Shown here in pieces: positions 47,524 through 58,690 of a DNA stretch of 64,000 bases. The notes under the pieces are model-generated. The model did not search any database, had not been told where the DNA came from, and saw only the letters and a list, made by a program, of their open reading frames with translations. The stretch lies in the NCBI RefSeq assembly GCF_963678635.1, contig NC_087068.1, forward strand, positions 32,490,318-32,554,317, given 5' to 3'. Both the position numbers and the translations under genes were made by a program. This stretch comes from Symsagittifera roscoffensis. Taxonomy: Eukaryota; Xenacoelomorpha; Acoela; Convolutidae. Numbering within the stretch: the stretch's first letter is position 1; each line of letters opens with the position of its first letter.

Positions 47524-47796
47524 CAGACGCGGATCTAAGATTGTCTGAAGGGGTTTTCAAAATTTTTTCCCAAAACACTATGAAGATCTTTTTTTTTGAG
47601 AAAATTTTCTGGGCACTTTTTGAAAGGTGTTTTTTTTCTGAAGTTTGCGCCATTTAAAATAAGTCTATGTTGTCGTCCACGGCACTTTGGGAAATATTTT
47701 AGGCTCGGTTGGTCGAAAACGGATGTCGTAAAATAGTACAAAAGGGACCCTTGGGGTGATCACGGTGTCGAATCCCTGGTTGAAAGAGCGTCCGCA
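47524..47796. mobile_element. hAT-like short element, copy downstream of the RING gene
   Basis: It begins CAGACGCGGATCTAAG and ends near gagcgtccgcattt. It shares internal strings with 49,784-50,170 and 51,511-52,125. CAG(A/G)GGCGGATC-type ends are common in hAT-like non-autonomous elements. Confidence 0.5.
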
Positions 47797-48313
47797 TTTT
47801 TGATTCTGTACAAATATTCGTTTAATATTCGTTTAATTAGTTGCTTAATCGTTTTTTTAACTGTCTGCCGGCTAGTTTTTTTTTATTACCTAAGAAAATA
47901 CTTCAAAAAAAAAGTGGCGGAGTAAATCCAGCTTTACCAAAGATACACACAGGTAACAAAGTTAAACTAAACGTTACTTGCTTTCAAAAAGTTGTTGAGA
48001 GGTATTGATATTTAGATTGCTGGTGGAATAACAAAAATAATCAAACTAATCTGGATTGTATTTCAGAAACCAAATTAATACTTAATTTAGAATAAATGTA
48101 ACATCAACATATTGATGTCCAGTTACAAAACAATGTGACATTCATTCGAGTTTTAGCCAATCTCAAGTTGTGCTTAAATCCTATGTTTTCTTAAAACTAC
48201 ATTTAGAATCTGAATAAAGACATCACGAGCTTTTGCTATCATTTTTAGATAGATTTGAAATTGATCAGAAGAACGCAATAAAAAATGAAATTCGAACATC
48301 TAATTTCAACAAT

Positions 48314-48319
48314 TTTATT
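48314..48319 (-). terminator. Candidate polyadenylation signal of the RING gene
   Basis: AATAAA on the minus strand, about 250 bases after the stop at 48,569. It is the nearest clear match, but the region is AT-rich. Confidence 0.3.
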
Positions 48320-48568
48320 TTACAAGAATCAAATTAACTGTTATTAGTCATAATTCAACCAATAAACTTGCGCAAACTGTATAACTGTGTTTCAGTTTCT
48401 GAAAGATCTGGCTTTTATATTAATGTTCTTACATTTAACTTTATCTAGAAGGTTGAGTAAAAATTTAAATTAGCAGGCAACATTTAACAGATCTGATCTC
48501 AAGTTTTCAACGGGGTGTAAAAGTTTTTTTAAATGTCTCTCACTATTACAAATTGATGTAAATGATAA

Positions 48569-51500
48569 TTAAAGATAGAGTCGAATGAATTCGTCCACTG
48601 GCTCCTTGCACAGATGACAGCGTCTGTGTCCAGGGGCGGAGGAGAGGTTTAAGATCTTCTCGGCACAGTCCTGACAGAGCAGGTGGCCACAGCGGAAGGA
48701 GACCCACTGGACGTCCTCTGACTCGAAACAGAGGGGACACTCTCGCACTTGGGCAGTGGAGTGAGTTGGGCTGGTGGCGGCAGAAGAGTCTAAAGATACC
48801 TCAGTTTTATGGGTCTGATTGAGGAGCCTATTGCAAATAAAAATAAAGAACAATGCAAAATTCCGTCAAAAACTGAAGCATGTCTTGTTAATGTTAGTGT
48901 GACGCATCTTGCTTCAATGTTCAACGTAATTTTGCAGCTTGTGGTCAAGTGCTCTGATGTCTTGAAAGGCTCATCTTGACCGTGTCAGTCAAACATGCTA
49001 TCACATTGATCATTGATGTATGTTGCGTTTGTCTATGTGCTTTATACATGATACTAATCATAGCAATAGTTTTTTTCGAGCCAATAGAACATTGTGCATC
49101 GGGTATAATAAATAGATCAATTGGAAACGATCCGAGAATTCTTCTCCGATAGGTTTAACTCAAACACGTCCGGCGATGCCACTGGAAAAATGAAGGTTTG
49201 GTTAGTAATAAAAATATCGGTCCATACAATACTCAAGTCTCTAGTTTCCTCGCGAAAAGGTGCTTTAGGTGTGTACCTTCTTCTGTCTCATTGCTCTCGT
49301 TCTCATTTTCTGAGGCACTGATTTGGAATGCCATGAATGTGTTGAGTGCATCTAGCAGCATGTGTGCCACCTGCTCTCCAGAGCATGGCCACTGGTGCAA
49401 GTGTTTGGCAAAGTACTCCATCTCAACGCCGTCATCATATTTCACTCCCACAAGTGCATACTCACCCTCGCCCTCCACTGAAGTGACCTCTCCCTTCTGC
49501 AATTAACAGATGCATAAACAACTTTTTCTTTCAAATCTAGCTGAGTATCGTTCGGCAGTAAAAAAAAATCCTGAGGTAAAAATTGTTGTGATTGGAAGAT
49601 AGTGTTCTTCTTGGGCAAGAAATTACTGATCCGCTATTCTTATTGCTGAGACCAGACCACCGAAGGTGAGGAGGAACTGAAGATTCGAGGTTCGAAAACA
49701 AAACTTGAGTTTCTTACCTTTTTGAAAGCTTTGGGCTGACACGAGCAGACTGGCTTTAACCTTCTGATCTGTTTATTCTTGTACAGAGGCTGATCTAGGA
49801 TTTTCTCGAGAGAGGGCGGATTTTCCAAAGTTTTCGAAAATTTTGTCGACATTTTTTTAGGTCGACCAAATTGATTATTCGAGCTCTCCCAAAGCACTAA
49901 AAAGTCCCTGATTTGGCCTAATTTTCTGTTCCGCAGGGAAAATTTTGAAAAAATTGGCCAAAAAAGGCGTTTTTAAGCACTTTTTGGAAAATTTGGACCA
50001 AAAAATCGTGTTTTCGGCATGCGACCCCCTTTCTCAAAATTAATATACTTGGGCGCTTAAAGCAACTTTAAAATAGATTCCAGAGGGCCGTAAATGAATG
50101 TCGGCAAAAAGTACCAAAGAAGAACCCAAAGAAAAACCAAATCCTTGTTTGGGTGCGTACGCCTCCCCCCTCGCTACATCTGCTGCTATTTTGAAACAAA
50201 CCTGACCTCAAAAATCTTCTGCTTCAATTGATGAAATCCCCTCATCATGTGACCCCTGGGAAGTACCACTTTCATCAACTCAATGGGAAGAACACATACT
50301 ACGTCGTCGTCTTCATCAAAACTGTTGTCATTATGCAGTTTGACAGCAGCCGGGTTGATCACGAATGGCTCCTTTGCCTGTGGGAACAACACTACCAAGT
50401 CGTCTTTCTTGTGACCCCTTGTACTGTCAGTGAATATTTTCACCACAGTCCCTGTCTCTTCCACCAAGTCACTCATACTCTCGTTCCATCCCCCATGTTC
50501 TTTCTGCAAACCCTTGAAGCTTGCTAGAGATTCGCTGACCTCCACTTTGTCGCCCAGTCTGAATGGTTGTCGACTGGCCACTTTGAAGAGAAGGCGCGCA
50601 TTTAGAAACACTTCTGAGACGACACCTAAATAATTGACCATTCCTGTTTTTTTTCTAAGCTCTCCCAAATCACTATAAAGGCGTTTTCAGGCACTTTTCG
50701 AAGAATATTGACCAAAAAGTCGTGTTTTTTGGCGTGCCCGTCTTCCTCGAAATTAGTACATATCGGCGCCAGAGGTGCCTTTAGAAAAAGTTAAGGGAGA
50801 GTCGGCCAAAAATGGATGTCTTTAATTATCAATTTGGGTAATTTTTAGGTTGGAAGGGTTAGGAGTTCCTGAAAGGAGAAGGCCTCCGCCCCTGCTTGCA
50901 TCTCTGCAAATATCTTTTTGACGTTCTTCGCTATCCCGCCAAGCGTTTTGAGTTTGACGATCTGTTAACAAAAAATTGAACTATGAAACAAAGAAGGAAA
51001 TATACTGGCCTATTCGTTTGCGCTTTGATTGACTTTCTGCTCATAATTGTTTAAAAAGTGAAACTAGAGTAATGTGACCTTGTGAGAGACTGAATCTGAC
51101 AGCGATGTCAACCATGGTGGTGATTTTGGTGACCTTGCCCTTCTTGCCCAGCAGGAGAGAGAGATTGGAGGGGATTGGCAGCTTCACCTCCTCCTGCAGA
51201 GTCTGCACCAACTCAGTGTCATTCACAATCATCACCTCATCCCCCACCATGATCACTGGCTGCATACACCTGCCAGCGCAGCAGCAAACATTAGGTAGAT
51301 TGATGCACAATCATTTCTCATATTTGAGCATCTCGTCATTTTTTGCAAGTAAAAAGCACGAACGCATGCAATATTTTTTTGTTAGGTTGGTTTTGGTTGA
51401 GTTATTTCTCAACATAATTTCAAAGAACGGTCATCTGATTGATTTGAGCTTTTTGCAAATTTTGAAGTTAACTCGGCACCTTTAGCCTGATAAAAAAAAT

Positions 51501-54500
51501 TAAATACAGTCAGAGGCGGATCTAGGATTTTCTCGAAGTGGGGGCTGGGGGTGGGGGGTTGCGGATTTTGTCAACTTTTTTTCTAACCAAATTTTGTAGA
51601 CTTTTTTTTAGGTCGACCACATTAAGATTAAGACCATTTATCCACATGGGAAAGGACCAACACAAGAGCTGTACAGCTCATCACGGCGAACCGCAGTTGT
51701 GCCCCTGTTTAAGAACTACTTGCTATTTTTTTGGTTATTTTCTCTGGGCTGGGTAATGTTGCTTTACCCTTAAGCAACGAGCACGGATCATGGTGGGCCT
51801 CGAACATCAGACCTTTCGAATGATTTTTCGAGCTCTCCCAAAGCAGTAAAAGGTCCCTGTTTTGGCCTAACTTTCTGCGCCGCAGGAAAATTTTTGAAAA
51901 AACAAGCCAAAAAAGGCGTTTTATGCACTTTTCGGCGCGCGCTTTTTTTCTCGTTTTTTCTGCGCGCACTCCCTCCCAAAAACATTATAGATTGGCGCTG
52001 AAGGCGCCTTTAGAAAATTTTAAGGGTCCGTCACCAAATATGGGTATCTCAAAATAGTGCAAAGGGATGACCCTTTGGGTTGGGAGGTAGTCGAATCCTT
52101 GATGGGTGGGCGAAACCTTGGGCCCCAGTTCCGCAAAACAAGTTACACCATATTAATTTACCTGAAATTCTAAGCAATTTTCGTCCATCATTTTTTGTGT
52201 AAAGTCCATTCAATTTGAGAAAACATTTTTTATTTTTTCAAGTCTTATTCGTTTTGTCCGGATAATTCAAATGAGCACTGTAGAACATACGAAACGTATT
52301 TAAAAAGTTAGTTGTTCTCTCTTCTCACTTTTTGAGTCGGTCGAAGGATATCTGTTCACAGGTTGTGGTCATGTCCCCACTCCTCACTACCACAGTGAAG
52401 TCTTCGCCACTGCCATGGCACTTGCGCACCACTCCCCTCTTGTCATACAAGGTGATACCCTCACTACTCGAGTCACTATCTCCCCCATCTAGAAAACAGA
52501 AGAAAGATATCACAGCATCTAAGACCGATAAGTTCCAAAAATAATATTTTTTGTAGATTTAATACGAAGAAATGCTCACCCTGTGAGGCTATCTTGACGT
52601 GGTCTCCCACCCCAATAATGACAGAGTCTCCCTCCACCCTGGTGAGTGCTCCTGCGTACACGTGCCACTCATCGCCCACATTGTCATCTCCCCTCCCCGA
52701 AATGACCACTCCCCCGTTGCCATTGAAACCTAAGCACAGCGAAGCTACTCTGAGGAACATTTGAAAAATTTGCAAACAGTCGAAATCTTTCGAAAGTTAA
52801 TTCCTCTTCCGTATAATTCCCTGCTTGTTCCGGGAACAAACTTGAGTTTCTCCCAGAGAGCCGAATAGAGATTGAATTTTCAATTCTGTCTGTTCCCTAG
52901 CTGGGAAAGCAAGTCATTACAGAAAATCTTCTAAAAAAATCTGACACTTATTTTGCGAGATCGTCATCCCTTCTCACCAAATAGTCTAAAACATTAACTC
53001 GCTGCTGCTTGTTGCAATGCACTGAACTTGCGCGTTTTGCGCTCTCGTCTGTGAGGGTGGCAGAAAAATGGAGTTTTGTCAAGCAAACAACATACTCTAC
53101 AAATCTGTAAGGAAGTGAACTATCTTTGTCATTGAGCCTTAACGATTTCCAGACTCCTTCCCACTTGGTCTTAAGGTGAGGTAGTTTTGTTTTGTTCTCG
53201 CTCAAAAGGCAGAGTTCTTACGAATTGGTCCCGCAAATGATAAATAAAGTTACTGTTACGGATGGCGTGCCTGCATGGAAGCGGTTGTCGGCAGAGCTCT
53301 GAGGAGAGGAGTGGAGAGGAGCTGCAGATATTCGCTTTAACCTTTCGATATCAAAACTTTTGGTTATTTTTGCCTTTACCCTAAGCACATCAGAGCGGGC
53401 TTATCACAACCCGAGTTTACACGTGCGTTGACTGAGTGTTTGCAGAGAAACCTTCACCTGAGCCTCATTGGCGGCGGAAAAGAAAACAGGAAACAGATAT
53501 ACACCACTGACTCTGTATTGTACACTGAATATTTTTTCATCTCTAAAAGCTGCATGGAAAAATATCAGAATCTTTTGCAAGTCTAGCAGATTTGAAATTT
53601 ATCATTGCTTCAAGTTCGGCTGGAAATGAGCAACTTTTTAGCTCCATGATTTTCATTCGTAGCGATTTAAGAAATCGTGTGGGCCCTCAAAAGGTGTCTA
53701 AGTTGGCATTCTGCCTCAGTGTTTTGGAGAACAAATCATAATTTTGAGTTGTGTCTTCAACGATACGTTTTGAAACAAAGCAAAAGTTTTAGTTTGCCGG
53801 ATGTTTTTATCATGGGTGAAAAACACTGTTTTAAATCCTTTTTCAACTAATAAAAAACAAAAATAAAACAACAACCCTGCTGAAATTGCTAAGTAAACAC
53901 ACTATATAACTAAAAACATGAGTGTAAACGAATATGCAAAGAAGAGGGGTTGGTTTGAGTGGCACTGCTGTGACCTACCCTTGACCACGGAGACTGATCC
54001 GATTATGCCTGCCATGCGGTCATTCCAGCCCCCGTACTCCTCCTGCATCAACTGCATCGTCTCCGGGTCCTCACTGCACGTCACGTAGTCACCCGGGTAC
54101 AGTCCGTTGCGAGGCTCAAGAGAAGAGTCACTGCTGGACGACTGGTAATCAAATAGGAGAATCAGACGGCTCTGTTTTTTGAAGATCAAAAATTGACTAT
54201 AACTAAAGGTGATTCTTCGAGCAAGAGTCTGGCTGCCTTAAAATACCTCGTCAGGGTTTTTAAATATATTTCATAAGGGGTGATTAAATTGTCTTACTCG
54301 AAGAAAACCAGGAGAAAACCAGGAGATAGATGAGTCCTGTTAACAAAACTGTTTACAGGAAAGAAAGTCTTTCTTTCCTGTAAACAGTTTTGTTAACAGG
54401 ACTCATCTATCTCCTGGTTTTCTGTTGCAATTACTGCCACAAACACACTTTGAGCATGTTGGCTGTTTTAATAATGTCCGGCCTATTGGAAATTTGTTTT

Positions 54501-56093
54501 TTTTTCGGCTTAATGGGTTGCGGCATATATTATATACACTTAGTAGCCTCATATTGCTTACTTTGATGAGCGAAAAAAGTTTTTGTATGCGTGTGTGTAT
54601 TTTGAGGGGAAAGAAACTTTAAATTTCTTTGATATGCTGATATATTTGTATTAGGATTGGATTGGAGTTAATTACATGTAAGTAAGATGCGATACTACAA
54701 TTCAATCCTTTCGTTGTGATTTCGTCATTTTATCTCTCACCTGAGCTCTAGCTAGTGTCGCCACGGTGGGTTCCCTGGCTAGAGTGGGCGGGCCAGCTGG
54801 GGCGGAGGAGGAGGAGGAGGAGGAGGGTAGATGGAGTGCCCGCACCAAGTGGGATGAATGGAATGGCACACTCTTCCCGTCTGCAGCATACTTCACTGTC
54901 ACTGTGGCATTTTCACCACTCCCATTCACCGAACTCACCTTCCCACTCTAGCAAAAACAAACGATCGATTTGGCGCAATCAATATACAGTCAGCTGTCGT
55001 CTCTAAAAATATTTTGAAGCTTAATGCTCATACGGCTTTCAAAACTAGTTCTTGTTGTGCCCAATTGCTGCAGGTAGCAAAAGGGTCTTATATTTCGGAG
55101 AGAAATAGTAAACTTTAAATATCAGTTAAACCAGAATGCGCAGTTTGTTAATTCAATGGGCTAAATAACTGGCCCACGCTTTGGATCGCAAGTAAGACAA
55201 TTTAAGTTGACCAAATTGATTTTCAGTGCTCTCCAAACGCCCAATCAAACGCTCCTTCCAAAAAAAAACACTTATTGGCGCTAAAGTAGCTTTCGGAACA
55301 ATCCAGCCTCTTACTCACTAAATCCTCTACCAACATTCTATTGAACTAACTTGAACAAATTTTAACCTACTTGATTCTGTTTATTGGCGAGGTTTGAGGT
55401 TGTGTACGATGACAATTTTCGGGTTAATTTTGTCATGGCAGTCGAGTCCAACACAAAAGACACATCATCTCCTGATTTGAACGTCTCCACAAACTTAGTC
55501 ACACTTCTCGGGTTCACGACAATTTGGTCAGCGACTCCAAAGAAACGAAGACCGAGATCTCCGTGGCTCTCGTTTTCAACAGTGACTCCCCTCCGTATTT
55601 CGGCGACCACGCCCACTTTTCCGGCGAAGCGGGCCATGTTTTCGTTCCAGCCCCCGTGGAAACTCTGGTTGGCCTCGAATCGATGAAGGTCAATGGTTAC
55701 TTTCACTTTGTCTCCTGTCATGTACTCTATCTCTTCGGATACTTTTTCCAATAGGCTGCTGTTGATCATGAAATCAACTTTGTTGCCTAAAATTGGGAAA
55801 AGCTTTAAATTTTGTACTACAAAAAATGAACCATTTTATTTTTAAACAAAATTAATAATTTATTACACTAAAATGATAGGTTAATTGTAAAATAAAAACT
55901 GTACTCGCCTACCAGTTGGAATTCAACCTTGCAGCCTACGAATGGTCTGTAGTTGATCACGTGACCTGTTCTGCCCAGAATGAGTTCCATGGCCTCTGTG
56001 TATGAGCCGTGGCCCTCCTGCATGTGCATCACTGTCTGCATATGGTCCAGCACCTTCACCTGGTCCCCTATCTCCAACACTGGATTCTTTACC
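48569..56093 (-). CDS. Mind-bomb-like RING E3 ubiquitin ligase, 3' exons
   Basis: In coding order the exons are 56,093-55,909, 55,786-55,371, 54,947-54,741, 54,141-53,979, 52,729-52,580, 52,488-52,329, 51,269-51,079, 50,625-50,207, 49,496-49,277 and 48,789-48,569 (TAA). All join in phase to about 776 residues. At least three clear modules (GDQVKV...EGHGSYTEAM; GDKVKV...FHGGWNENMARF; GDKVEV...EHGGWNESM) plus weaker ones (YGGWNDRM) match the SH3-like repeats of mind bomb and KEG proteins. The C-terminus is a C3HC4 RING (CPLC, CGHLLCQDC, CHLC) ending FIRLYL. RING domains recruit E2 enzymes, and the repeats bind substrates. No ankyrin repeats lie between the modules and the RING. The N-terminus is outside or lost. 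The first intron uses a GC donor, and the last acceptor is uncertain. Confidence 0.75.
49784..50170. mobile_element. hAT-like short element in a RING-gene intron
   Basis: It starts CAGAGGCTGATCTAGG, contains gtcgaccaaattgat and a gagctctcccaaagcactaaa segment, and ends near gtacgcctccccccctc-like sequence. It lies between exons 50,207 and 49,496. Confidence 0.55.
50640..50894. mobile_element. Truncated hAT-like element in an intron
   Basis: It starts inside the family at agctctcccaaatcacta and runs to an intact end, ggcctccgcccctg. The reverse of that end (CAGGGGCGGAGG) mirrors the CAGAGGCGGATC start of its relatives. The two ends support terminal inverted repeats. Confidence 0.5.
51511..52125. 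mobile_element. Longest hAT-like copy in a RING-gene intron
   Basis: It begins CAGAGGCGGATCTAGG. The middle (about 51,620-51,820) is extra sequence relative to the other copies and may be a nested insertion. Internal strings gagctctcccaaagcagtaaa and ggcgctgaaggcgcctttag match the family. Confidence 0.5.
52948..53205 (-). pseudogene. Possible hAT transposase fragment
   Basis: An 85-codon frame contains KTKWEGVWKSLRL and YRFVEYVVCL. The second string resembles the start of the C-terminal dimerisation region of hAT transposases (RFVEFxLCLPG). It does not show the SH3-like pattern of the surrounding exons and has no splice sites that fit them. Low certainty; it could be a chance frame. Confidence 0.3.
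54313..54423. repeat. Perfect 111-nt palindrome
   Basis: Arms of 55 bp, 54,313-54,367 and 54,369-54,423, are exact inverted complements around a single T at 54,368. It is in the intron between RING-gene exons 54,947-54,741 and 54,141-53,979. The outermost sequence gaaaaccaggag is also directly duplicated at the left edge. Confidence 0.97.
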
Positions 56094-56299
56094 CTAGTAT
56101 TAAAAAGTCTTCGTTCTGGTCTTTGGGGCAAACTACAATTATGAATTTTTTTTTGCAAATTGAAAAAAAAACAGTGACTGTTTTTTTTCCTGAAACCATC
56201 CAGATACAGTTTTATAGATGTAAAAGACACTTTTAGTAATTGTGGAACAAAGTCACTTGAACACTTGAACATTTCAATGAATAGAAATACCTTGTTGTT

Positions 56300-58690
56300 A
56301 AATACTTTTTATCTTTATATGTAAATGAGTTTTTTTTTGTACTCTGCGCTGCAGTTTCAATCTATAGCACTTCATTTTTTAAACCATTTCATTATTTTAG
56401 GACTTGTTCATAGGGAATCCAGAGAATACTGAACTACTCGTCATACCAAAAAATCAAGACTGAAAATTTGGCTGCAGAATGTGACAATCATAGGTGAAAA
56501 CAGTGAAGTTAAAAGAAATGTCAAAAACTCTGCGGAATACGTAATTATGATTCATCTGAAAACGCTGCTCATTTAGCTAGCTCTCTTGCTATTTCAAGAC
56601 TGGGTTACAGTAACGGCCTCTGCCTATTTTGGTTTGACTGCTGATTAGATTTAAAAGTTTGAGCGCACTAAAAATACAGCTGCTCTGAGTTATGACCGAT
56701 GGGTATAACTCATAGAGTAATTTCGGATAGGGTACACCGTCTGCTCGTCACGCTATCTTATTTTCGGCCGGATAGATTCGTGCAACTTCTTAGTCTAATA
56801 CCGATCCTAATCTTACTCTTATACTATCTAGTCTCAGGTTGTTTAACTAGTCTCTGCTAGGCTCAATAGATCTAGGGTACACTGGTTTATTGCGGTTGCT
56901 GAAGTCTTCTTGGAGAGTCAACTAATTTCTAAGTTAAATTCAAATCTCTCTGGTGCTGAAATTACAAGTAATTTCAGCACTTACAAATAAGTGGATTGTT
57001 AGTCAGATGGATCATGATTGGTTAATATTAAATACTTTACATTGGTAAAATATCTAATTTATCCAATCATAAAATGTAGTTTAGATCAGGTTCCACCCAT
57101 CCGGGTTTTACAGAGTTTTTTAGAATAGTCTTTCTGCAATTCAAAGGATGGATGATGGACGTTGGTATTTGGCGAACATCTTATTTCTTCTGGGCTTTCT
57201 TATTAGAGAAGTCCCAGATTCAATCGTTGTGTCTTCTCAAGACAACGACTGGGTCTTTGCAACAAACTCAAATCTGATTTCAGAATGGTTGGCTATGTCA
57301 GGTTTTTCTGTTTCATTAATGAGAACTTCTTTGTGTTTTGATCTTGTCTAGGAATGGCGTGGAGATTGTGCATGGAGGGGATGCCTGATTACTCGGATCT
57401 GTACGTATACTTGAACATCGAGGTGGTCATTGGTCTAGTTCAATGAAGTCCTTTTCTGCGAAGTCAAGTCGTACTCTAAATCCTTTGAGTTGTGATTGTG
57501 GGCGGCATATTGATTGTAGTTGGCCATTCTTTCTCGAGTGTAGTGGGGTCGTTTTGTCTTTGGATGTTCGTCCTTGGTGTTGTATTCTGATCTATGTATT
57601 GCATAATGTAATTTACATTTTATAAAACTTTTATTAGTTTAATATCTTTTAATTATGATTTTAGTTAGTTGTTTTCACAAAAGCTTTTTGTTTTAGTTCA
57701 GTTATTTTGAAGAGTTACTCACCCTTGAGTAGCTCTTATTAAAAATAGGAGTGTGGTCACAAAGCGTGGATGTAGCGCGGTGGGTTAGGCCGGCTATAGA
57801 GCATGCTCAGGACGTCCTTCCTGGTGGGTTAGGCCAGGAGTGGGAGTATGATTGCATGCGGTTTTTGTGAGAGGTCCTGTTATGTGACAACGTTTTATGT
57901 TGGGTTTGTTGTGGTTTTTCTTATGTTTTGTTAGTTGTGTCCTTTTTTCAAAAATCAAATTGTTTGTGGTATGGGTTTGTCTTTCGACTTTTTTGTGTTT
58001 TATTATTTCTTTCTTAGACTTTATAATAGTCTTCAAAAGAATAAATTATCCAGTTTTAAACTGGGTTAATCCGGTTTGGGTACCGTTGGTTTCCTTTTCT
58101 TAGTCATGCTGTTATGCTATGTGTTGTGGTGTTTAGTAAGCTGCATTGGTTAGTTTTGTTTAGTATATAATTCCTTTCCAACCGGGTTAAAGGAAAGTTT
58201 GAAACTTGTTATCGTGTGTTAGAGTTGTTGAGTTGTCAAAGCTTGAAACTGAAATTCATTATTTAAACAATTCTTCGTGGGCGAGCTGTGCGAGTTTGGA
58301 TAGAATTCTTGTGCGAGTGAATGAAAATATCAAAAGGTTAGTACTGCATTTGCTTCTTATTAATTTACTACATAGAATTTTTAATTTTACTACTAGTTGT
58401 TGGGGAAAATTAAGTTACAAATTTTCATTATTTTTAGATTTACTGCTTGTGGGGGAAAAATTTATAAATTAAATTACTGCATTGGTATTATATTTATTTA
58501 ATTATTTGATGAAAAAAAAATTAATAGAGTTTTAAACAGTTTGAAGAAGTTTTCAATTTTTTATTTTCTTTTGTGAATTTTTCAGATGATCGTTGGGTGA
58601 AGGCTAAAATTCTAAAGAAAACATGGATAAAGAATGGTGAGTTTCTAATATTTTAATTAGTTAGTAATATGTATAATTCATACTTACCTG
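56300..58690. other. Non-coding 3' flank or LTR candidate of the glycoprotein element
   Basis: No convincing gene. Features include a 12-bp perfect hairpin at 56,953-56,980, an imperfect inverted repeat near 57,018-57,070, a 9-bp hairpin at about 57,712-57,736, and a direct repeat ggtgggttaggcc (about 57,780 and 57,822). A CCAGTTTTAAACTGG near-palindrome lies near 58,050. Plus-strand frames at 57,148 and 58,206 and a splice-flanked stretch at 58,586-58,636 have no recognised motif. If the element is a retroelement, its 3' LTR should be here, but without the 5' LTR in the window this cannot be shown. Confidence 0.4.
56953..56980. repeat. 12-bp perfect hairpin
   Basis: GTGCTGAAATTA, loop CAAG, TAATTTCAGCAC. 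It may be structural or the edge of a short element; its function is unknown. Confidence 0.8.

Noticed and set aside
57148-58640. Plus-strand ORFs and a splice-flanked 51-bp stretch
   Set aside because: No recognised motif or conserved copy. They lie opposite the presumed 3' end of the minus-strand element.
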